DNA of 64,000 nt from CAVSDF01 sp963726715. GTDB lineage: Bacteria > Bacteroidota > Rhodothermia > Rhodothermales > BA12. A program made the position numbers and the translations under genes. This document shows, piece after piece, positions 57,729 through 64,000 of this stretch. The notes under the pieces were generated by a model. That model saw nothing but the letters and a program-made list of their open reading frames with translations, searched no databases and had not been told where the DNA came from. The first letter of the stretch is position 1, and every line of letters starts with the position of its first letter. The stretch spans positions 124,001 to 188,000 of the forward strand of contig CAVSDF010000007.1 of NCBI GenBank assembly GCA_963726715.1, written 5' to 3'.

Positions 57729-58005
57729 TCAGACAGGCTCCGTGCGTCGCTTTCGCAGCCGTCGGATGGCGTACGCCGCGCCTGCGGCTCCAAGCAGGCT
57801 CAGCCCGCCATCGATCGGCACCGGCGTCGGATCTGACGGAAGGTCCGGGCTGGACGACGCGGCATCGTCGATCCCGCTCGCATCATAGCCTTGAGGGCGG
57901 TTCAGGGCTCGCCCACTCCATGTTGCGTTGCGCCTGCACCGCCGGAATCGAGAGCATCAGGAACATCGCCCCGTAGAGGAGTGCCCGAAGTGTTGTGGTA
58001 CGCAT
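57729..58005 (-). CDS. Small exported protein with PID-CTERM-like C-terminal sorting signal (frameshifted)
   Basis: About 91 residues when repaired. The first 40 residues are a signal peptide and mature start (MRTTTLRALLYGAMFLMLSI, then PAVQAQ). After MEWASPEPP the frame shifts; removing one G of ccGcc gives PPQGYDASGIDDAASSSPDL. The end reads PVPIDGGLSLLGAAGAAYAI followed by RRLRKRR. PIDGG, a short hydrophobic stretch and a basic tail are the layout of the PID-CTERM sorting region described in Bacteroidetes. Such tails are thought to be cut by a membrane sorting enzyme; none is encoded in this window. Confidence 0.68.
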
Positions 58006-58091
58006 GGGTTTGTCAGATGAGAGATTCTCAGTGAGGGGTGGAGATTCGTCGGTGAGGGGCCGCGTGCTACCCATCACGCTATCGCGCCGCG

Positions 58092-59103
58092 CTACCGCAG
58101 CACGGTCAGCATGCGGCTTTCGGCGAAGCGCTCGCCCGTCACGCGCACCACGTAGGCCCCGGGCGCGAGCGCCGAAACCGGAAGCGCGATCTCCGCGCGC
58201 CCCTCAAGCGACCCCTCGAAGACCGTCGCCACCTCGCGACCGAGCGCGTCGTAGACGACCGCGCGGACCTGCTCGCGCGCGCCCACGCGCACCACGATCC
58301 GCGCCGACGAGCGCGCCGGATTCGGCCAGACGGGCGAGACCTCCGCCGCGCCTGCGGCCAGCGCCGCCTCCGCCGCCGTGGCCGTGGCCGGCACGAGGCG
58401 CAGCACGAAGCGCGTCGAGTCGTCGGTGGCGGCGGCGAGCGAGAAGCTGTAGAGGCTGTCGCGCCGGGCGTCCACGACGGCGCCGGTGCGGGTGTCGCGC
58501 AGCTCGGCCCGCCACGTCGCGGGCAGCGCGCTCCACGAGAGGCGCGCCGTGCCGCCGGTGCTCGTCTTGATGCGCAGCGGCATCTCGACCGGGGCGGCGC
58601 CTTCGCTCGGCAGGCTCCGGAGCGCCTGCCACCACGTCGCTCCGCCCCGCGTGCCGCCGAGCGAGAGCGTGACCGCGCCGCCGAGCGGGGCGAGCTTCGA
58701 GGCGTCGTAGGTGTCCCAGCCCTCGAGCGCATCGGGGCGCGTCTCGATGGCTACGAAGTCTCCCGCGCCGCCGGTACCCGAGGCGCTGGTGAGGCGCAGC
58801 GAGAGGTCGATGCGGGCGGCGGCGACCGAGGCCTCACCGCCCTTGCCGTAGAACGTGCCGCCCGTCGTGCGCCCGCTGTACGGGAGCGTGAGGCTCGTGG
58901 CGCCAGCGCCCAACGTGGTGCGCTCGACGAAGAAGCCCTGCCAAGCCGGGAGCACGGTCGAGGCCGCCGGGAGCACCTCCCAGCGCCCACGGCTGAGCCC
59001 GACCCCATTGTCGTACCGAGGGTTCCAGATCTGCACACTGGACTGGAATCCTGTCAGCGTTATCGAGCTGAGATTGAAGGAGACGTCGTAGGGATTGCCG
59101 AGC
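58092..59103 (-). pseudogene. 3' part of a type IX-sorted protein, cut by the IS element
   Basis: Reading on the minus strand begins LGNPYDVSFNLSSITLTGFQ at the edge of the IS. It continues with QGFFVERTTLGAGATSLTLP, a pattern common to the domain ahead of sorting tails in Bacteroidetes, and ends in a full sorting domain (VSPVWPNPARSSARIVVRVG ... ESRMLTVLR). About 337 codons remain. There is no start codon of its own: the open frame upstream is antisense to the transposase. It is probably the missing C-terminus of the RCC1-like gene at 59931-61105 on the other side of the IS. Confidence 0.7.
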
Positions 59104-59147
59104 GGTCCGCGCGGCTGCCGATTCCGATATGGTCTCCGCCCGCCTTC

Positions 59148-59917
59148 ATGGAACGCCACGCCATCTCCGAGCGCACCTGGCTCGCACTCGAACCCCTGCT
59201 GCCCGGACGCCCCGGATCTTGCGGACACCGCGCACGCGACAACCGACGCTTCCTCAACGCCGTCGTTTGGATACTCCGAACCGGTGCCCCCTGGCGCGAC
59301 CTGCCCGAACGCTTCGGCAACTGGAACTCGGCCTGGCGACGCTTCGACCGCTGGAGCAAGTCCGGCCTCTGGCTGCGCCTCTTCGAGGCCACGCAGGAGG
59401 CGGACATGGAATGGATCATGATCGACGCGACCGTTGTCCGAGCCCACCAGCACGCCGCTGGAGCTCAAAAAAGGGGGATCCGCCCGACATCGCCGCCGCC
59501 CGCGAGGGGCTCGGGCGCAGCCGTGGGGGGCTCACCAGCAAGATCCACGCAGCCTGCGACGCGCTCGGCAACCCGCTCCGTCTCGCGCTCACGCCCGGCC
59601 AGCGCGGCGAGATGACGCAGGCATCGGCGCTCATCGACGGCATGGCGCCGGGGGCGGTGATCGGCGACAAGGGCTACGACTCGGACGCACTCGTCGAGCA
59701 GATCGAGATCGCCGGTGCGGTCGCCGTGATCCCGAGCCGCAAGAACCGCACGGTGCAGCGCGATCATGACCGCAACCTGTACGCGGACCGTAACAAGATC
59801 GAGCGCTTCTTCGGTCGTCTCAAACAGTGCCGCCGTGTGGCGACGCGCTACGAGAAGCTGGGCCAGAACTACCTCAGCATGGTCTTCTTCGCCTCAGCGC
59901 TCATTGCACTCAAATGA
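59148..59917 (+). CDS. IS5-family transposase, expressed by -1 frameshift
   Basis: The first frame (MERHAISERTWLALEPLLPG, RFLNAVVWILRTGAPWRDLP, FDRWSKSGLW) carries the DUF4096-type N-terminal domain and WIMIDATVVRAHQHAAGA, the first catalytic Asp region. The second frame (LTSKIHAACDALGNPLRLAL, VIGDKGYDSDALVEQI, YADRNKIERFFGRLKQCRRV) supplies the remaining DDE residues and ends at 59917. The two join at 59467-59477, where AAAAAAG(GGGG) allows a -1 slip. This is the usual programmed-frameshift arrangement of this IS group, so the element may be functional. Its orientation is opposite to the gene it interrupts. Confidence 0.85.
59467..59477 (+). promoter_or_regulatory. A6G5 slippery run for programmed -1 frameshifting
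   Basis: CAA-AAA-AGG in the zero frame becomes AAA-AAG-GGG in the -1 frame, joining the two halves of the transposase. Confidence 0.65.
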
Positions 59918-59930
59918 TTGACCGGTACTG

Positions 59931-61105
59931 TGCTAGAGGAGTTGGCTCCAATCCCGAGTTGTCCACTGCCACCTCCTCCCCAACACATCGCGCCGCCACT
60001 GGTCATGCGAGCGCACGTATGGTTGACCCCCGTATCGATGGTAGAGACCCCCGTCAGGGCTGCGCCTCCTGCCAAGACGCGGACATCTTTTGGCGCATTT
60101 TGCCAGTAGTTCGCCCCTGATTGCACGTTGCCGGTTGTAGTGCCGTCACCGAGTTGACCGTTGTTCGCGTATCCCCAGCATTTGGCCCCGCCCGTCGTCG
60201 TGACCGCGCACGTCACGATGTCGGTCGCGCTCATGGAAGCGATGCCCGAAATGGCCGTGGTATTGCCGACGCTTGTGTGTACGCTCACAGGGGTAGTGGA
60301 AAATGAGCTCGTGTTGTTACCGAGCTGCCCTTCGCCACCCTTGCCCCAGCACCGTGCCCCCCCGGACGTCGTGACAGCGCACGTGTGATAGCCCCCGGCA
60401 GCGATGGACGCGATACCCGTGAGCGTGCTGTTCACGGCCCCTCCCACCGCCTTGACAGTTACCGCATAGTTCTGCTGCGCACCTGAACCATCGCCCAGTT
60501 GGCCGACGCCTTGCCCATTATTAGCCGTGTTCGAGCCCCAGCATCTGACGCTCCCGTCGCTGCTGATCAACGCGCACGCATGCCGGGCGCCGACGGCGAT
60601 GGCCGACACCCCGGTGAGCAGGGTGCTCGCATTGGTGCGTACATCCACGGGATACAGGACTGGATTCAGGCCGGCCCCGGGCCGTGTTTGTACCAATGCC
60701 GAGCGTGCCGTAAAAGTTGTCGCCCCAGCACTTTACCCCGGTATTGCTCAGGAGCGCGCAGCTAAAGAACGTCGCGCCAGTTGACGCCTCGCTCGTGGCA
60801 ATGGCCACCACGCCCGTGAGAGGGTTACCCGCTGAGGCCAGCACATCCACGGGGGCGCTGCGGTCCGTCTGCGTGCCGTCGCCAATCTGCCCGGTATTGT
60901 TTCGTCCCCAGCACTTCGCGCCTCCGCTGGACGTGACGGCGCATGTGGAGAAGGTGCCGGCAGAAATCTGCTGGGCACGCCCCTCAACACTGACGAAAAG
61001 CCCCAGCATCCCCAGGAGGACAACGGTCCATTGGCACCGACGCCTTGGCGAGCACCGTGAATGCGAGAGAGCACGGCTCCCTTGAGAGCGTGAGAACCTG
61101 GACAT
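59931..61105 (-). pseudogene. RCC1-repeat secreted protein, interrupted by IS and frameshifted near 60690
   Basis: Starts MSRFSRSQGSRALSHSRCSP with a signal segment (TVVLLGMLGLFVSVEGRAQQ). About six RCC1-like blades follow, each with a strand pair and the pattern CAVTSSGGAKCWGRNNTGQI / GDGTQ. The frame shifts once near 60690 (removing a G of acGgcc gives NTPGAGLNPVLYPVDV). The reading stops making sense at the IS border after GANSSSTVPV. Together with 58092-59103 this probably was one protein of about 730 residues: signal, RCC1 propeller, beta domain, sorting tail. Confidence 0.7.
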
Positions 61106-61305
61106 GGAAAACGGGGGGATGAAAGGCGAAGACCGGTACGCAAAGGCCTGCTCAGAGGCTTTCGCCGCCATGTCTTAGGGGCTTTGAGGGAGGGCGAGGA
61201 GCGGGCCGGGGAGGGAAAGGCCCTGCCCGTCACTCGTCGGCGCCGAACGTAACACGGCCTTCGCGGACGTGACGAACCGGTCGAGTGCTCTGGCAGGTCT
61301 GTGCA

Positions 61306-61313
61306 TACTTTTG
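61306..61313 (+). promoter_or_regulatory. TACTTTTG promoter element (hybrid sensor)
   Basis: Perfect TAnnTTTG match. The surrounding GGCAGGTCTGTG is duplicated directly (61292-61303 and 61313-61324), flanking the element. Confidence 0.5.
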
Positions 61314-61321
61314 GCAGGTCT

Positions 61322-64000
61322 GTGACGCGCGCCGTGGAGAGTCCCGCCGGGGTGGTGCCCGTCGCAGCCTTCCGCCCCTGCTCATGCGCCCCTTCCGCTG
61401 GCAACCGCCTTCTCCTGTGCCTCCTGATCTTCGGGAGCCTCAGCGGATCGGCGCAGGCACAGGCTCCGCCCGTCTTTCGGAATCTGACCTCGAAAGACGG
61501 GCTCGCGCAGGACAACGTGACGGCCCTCTTGCAGGACCGCAAGGGCTTCCTCTGGTTCGGCACGCACGATGGGCTCTCGCGCTACGATGGCGTCCGCTTC
61601 ACCACCTTCCGCCACGTCCCGACCGATCCTTCAACACTGCTGGACGATGGAATCTCGCTGCTCCACGAGGACCCCAGCGGATACCTCTGGGTGGGGACCA
61701 ACGGCGGCCTGAACCGCTTCGACCCGCGCACCGAGACCTTCCGGCGCTACCCGTACCGCTCGGGCAAGCGGCGTGATGCTGGACCTCCACGCAGATCCCG
61801 CAGGCCAGATCTGGGCGGCCACCTGGGACAGCGGCCTGCTGCGCCTCGACCCCGCCACGGGCCGCTACACGCAGGTGCTGACGGCCGCGATGGGCCTCCC
61901 CGGTCTCTCCGGCGACGGCGAGCGAGCCCTCTACGCGATCCATGAGGACGCCGGAGGGGTGCTGTGGATCGGGGCGCACCACGGCCTGCTCCGCTTCGAC
62001 CCGCGCACCCGCTCCCTGCGCCGCTACCGGCACGACCCGCGCGATCCGGCGTCCCTCGGCGCGGACCGCGTGTGGCGCATCGTGGACGACGGCGCGGGCC
62101 GCCTCTGGCTCGGCACCGACGCCGGGCTCGACCGCTTCGACCCGGCCACCGGGCGCGCCGTCCGCTACCGCCGCGACCCCGCCCGCCCCAGCGACCCCGT
62201 CACCGACGCCGTGCGCGCGATCCACGTAGACGCGACCGGCATTCTGTGGCTGGGCACCCACGCCGGGCTCGACCGCTTCGACCCGCGCTCCGGGAGCGTT
62301 CACGCGCTACCGGCACGACCCGGAAGACCCCGGCAGCATCGGCGCCGGGCGCGTGTTCGCGCTCGCCGAAGACCGCACCGGCGTCGTGTGGATGGGGACG
62401 GAGCGTGGGGGCGTCAGCCGGTTCGACCGGATTGCGCGGGGCATCGCCCGCATGGACCGCTTGCCCGACGGGCGCCCGGCCGGGCTGGTGAAGGCGTTTC
62501 TGGAGGACCGCGCCGGGCGGCTCTGGTTTGGCGGCGAGAACGGCATCCTCCGGCACGATCCGGCCTCCGGCGCCACGCAGCGCTTCGCCGAAGCCGGGTC
62601 GAAGGGCCCCAATGTCAACGTCCTCTACGAGGACACCCGCGGCAACGTGTGGGCGGGCACCGAAGGCGTCGGCCTGCGGCAGCTCGCGCCCGGCGGCGCC
62701 CGGTTCGAGACGATCCGCTCCCCGGTCACCCGGGAGAACTACGTCTATGCACTGCTCGAAGACCGCACCGGCGCGCTCTGGGTGGGGACCTACGGCGGCC
62801 TCCGGCGCCGCGACCCCGCCACCGGCGCCTGGACCACCTTTCGGGCGAATCCATCCGACCCCGCGAGCCTCGGCGACCCATGGGTGATCTCGCTGCTCGA
62901 AGACCGTGCGGGTACGCTCTGGGTGGGCACCGGCGCCGGCCTCGACCGCTTCGATGCCGCCCGCGGCACCTTCGTCCACTACCGGCACGCCCCCACCGAC
63001 ACGACGACCCTGTCTGCCGGGCCGATCTATGGCATTCACCAGGCGCGAAATGGCGCGCTGTGGGTCGTCGCCGAAGCGCTCAACCGCCTCGACCCGCAGA
63101 CGGGACGTGTGGTTCGGTTTACGTCGTACAACAGCCCGCTCCTGGGCCGTGTGCTCTACGGGCTGGCGGAAGACCGCGCGGGCAGCCTCTGGCTCAACAC
63201 GCCGGTGGGCACCGTGCGCTTCGACCCGGCCCGGCGCGCGTGGCGGCGCTACGAGACCGGCCCGGTCGTTCTGCCCACCGATCAGGCGTTCAGCGCCCGC
63301 CTCCGCACCCGCGCGGGGCGCCTGTTCTTCGGCGCGCAGAACGGCTACCTCACCTTCGATCCCGGTGCGCTGCGCGACAACCCGTACCCGCCTGCGGTGG
63401 TGCTGACGGGCCTCGACGTGGGCGAGCAGCCGGTGCGGCCCGGCGCCGACAGCCCCCTGCGCGTGGCGCTGCCGTACGCCGACACCGTCCGGCTGGCCCA
63501 CGACGACCGGCTCATCCGGTTCACGTTTGCGGCGATGCAGTTCAGCGATCCCGCCAAGAACACGTACACCTACCGGCTCGAAGGCTTCGACGACCGCTGG
63601 CACAACGTCTCGCACGAGACCTGGGCGACGTTCACGAACCTGCCGCCGGGCCGCTACACGTTCCGCGTGCGCGCCGCGAGCGCCGACGGCGTCTGGAGCG
63701 CCGACGCGGCCTCGGTGAAGGTCTTTGTGGCGCCGCCGTGGTGGGCCACCGGGTGGTTTCGCCTGCTCGCCGCGCTCACCTTCCTCGGCGCCCTCTACGC
63801 GGCCTTCCGCATCCGCGTGCGCGCCCTCGCGGCGCGAACCCGCGCGCTCGAAGTGCAGGTCGTCCGGCGCACCGCCGAGATCGAGCAGCAGCGGGCGCAA
63901 CTGGCCACGCAGGCGGAAAAACTCGATGACGCTGGACCAGACGAAGACGCGCTTCTTCTCCAACATCAGCCACGAATTCCGAACCCCGCTCACGCTCATC
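61322..64000 (+). CDS. Hybrid two-component sensor with Reg_prop propeller and Y_Y_Y domain (5' part; three frameshifts)
   Basis: Incomplete at the right edge. A signal peptide (LLLCLLIFGSLSGSAQA) precedes about twelve Reg_prop blades (FRNLTSKDGLAQDNVTALLQ, DRKGFLWFGTHDGLSRYDG and many W(V/I)GT..GL.RFD repeats), then a Y_Y_Y domain (IRFTFAAMQFSDPAKNTYTY, RLEGFDDRWHNV), one membrane segment (GWFRLLAALTFLGALYAAF), a coiled coil, and the start of the kinase domain with SHEFRTPLTLI, its phospho-acceptor His. This is the hybrid two-component architecture used to sense glycans or other extracellular signals. Frames change at about 61770, 62298 and 63930; each is mended by dropping a single G. The start is uncertain (GTG at 61322, 61334, 61352 or 61355). 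Confidence 0.82.

Larger units (their letters stand above)
59104..59930 (+). mobile_element. IS5-family insertion sequence (IS427-like group), about 0.83 kb
   Basis: A single transposase gene with an A6G5 slip run, inserted between the two parts of a minus-strand gene. The left edge must lie after 59099, where host coding (NPYD) ends, and the right edge before about 59936, where RCC1 coding (SSSTVPV) resumes. I could not identify clear terminal inverted repeats or a target duplication, so the borders are approximate. Confidence 0.75.

Overview
The window is very GC-rich and gene-dense. It looks like the chromosome of a Rhodothermia-type member of the Rhodothermota (Bacteroidetes-related, near Rubricoccaceae/Salinibacter). 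The support is: many secreted proteins ending in a FlgD-like/type IX C-terminal sorting domain (NPxxxxATIRF...G.YVLRL...VVR); a DUF1800-DUF1501 pair; a PID-CTERM-like small protein; a hybrid two-component sensor with a Reg_prop propeller; and a promoter-like element TAnnTTnG, close to the Bacteroidetes TAnnTTTG, ahead of at least seventeen starts. No rRNA, tRNA or CRISPR was found.

Layout. 1-8 kb (minus strand): hydrolase start, a large FN3-repeat secreted protein, a radical SAM enzyme, a CPA2 antiporter with a stress-protein tail and a FabH-like ketosynthase. 8-13 kb (plus): LolC/E-type permease, a sortilin/BNR-like secreted protein and a TPR protein, each with a single-base frameshift. 13-18 kb (minus): a likely operon of three beta-propeller proteins (choice-of-anchor B, YVTN lipoprotein, FG-GAP). 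18-29 kb: SDR, two OmpA-like lipoproteins, a small unknown protein, a lipoprotein, DUF1800/DUF1501, a PNPOx-like protein, a class A beta-lactamase-like hydrolase and a short oxidoreductase. 29-33 kb: sdhC-D-A-B and a lipoprotein. 33-43 kb: a five-PAS hybrid kinase divergent from a cell-wall set (PBP1C, YcbB-like L,D-transpeptidase, M15 peptidase). 43-50 kb: a 42-nt hairpin repeat array, a flippase, an epimerase and a heavily broken LamG/SdrD-B protein with an epimerase remnant on its far side. 50-58 kb: membrane protein, ATP-grasp, thymidine phosphorylase, L31, HEPN, YbaY-like lipoprotein, a class C beta-lactamase-like hydrolase and the PID-CTERM protein. 58-64 kb: an RCC1/type IX protein cut by an IS5-family element, then the start of a hybrid two-component sensor that runs off the window.

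Two things stand out. First, the intergenic DNA is full of repeats: a GTAGGGGCGGGTC palindrome, short degenerate heptamer tracts (one inserted in frame in the FG-GAP gene), inverted-repeat cassettes, and an array of about eight units of 41-43 nt at 42948-43286 whose units carry small hairpins with compensating stem changes. That array is the best candidate for something undescribed. Second, at least a dozen otherwise intact genes carry a single-base frameshift, most of which can be repaired by dropping one G of a CpG, so many 'pseudogenes' here may be consensus errors. The slip in the IS transposase, at an A6G5 run, is different and probably programmed.
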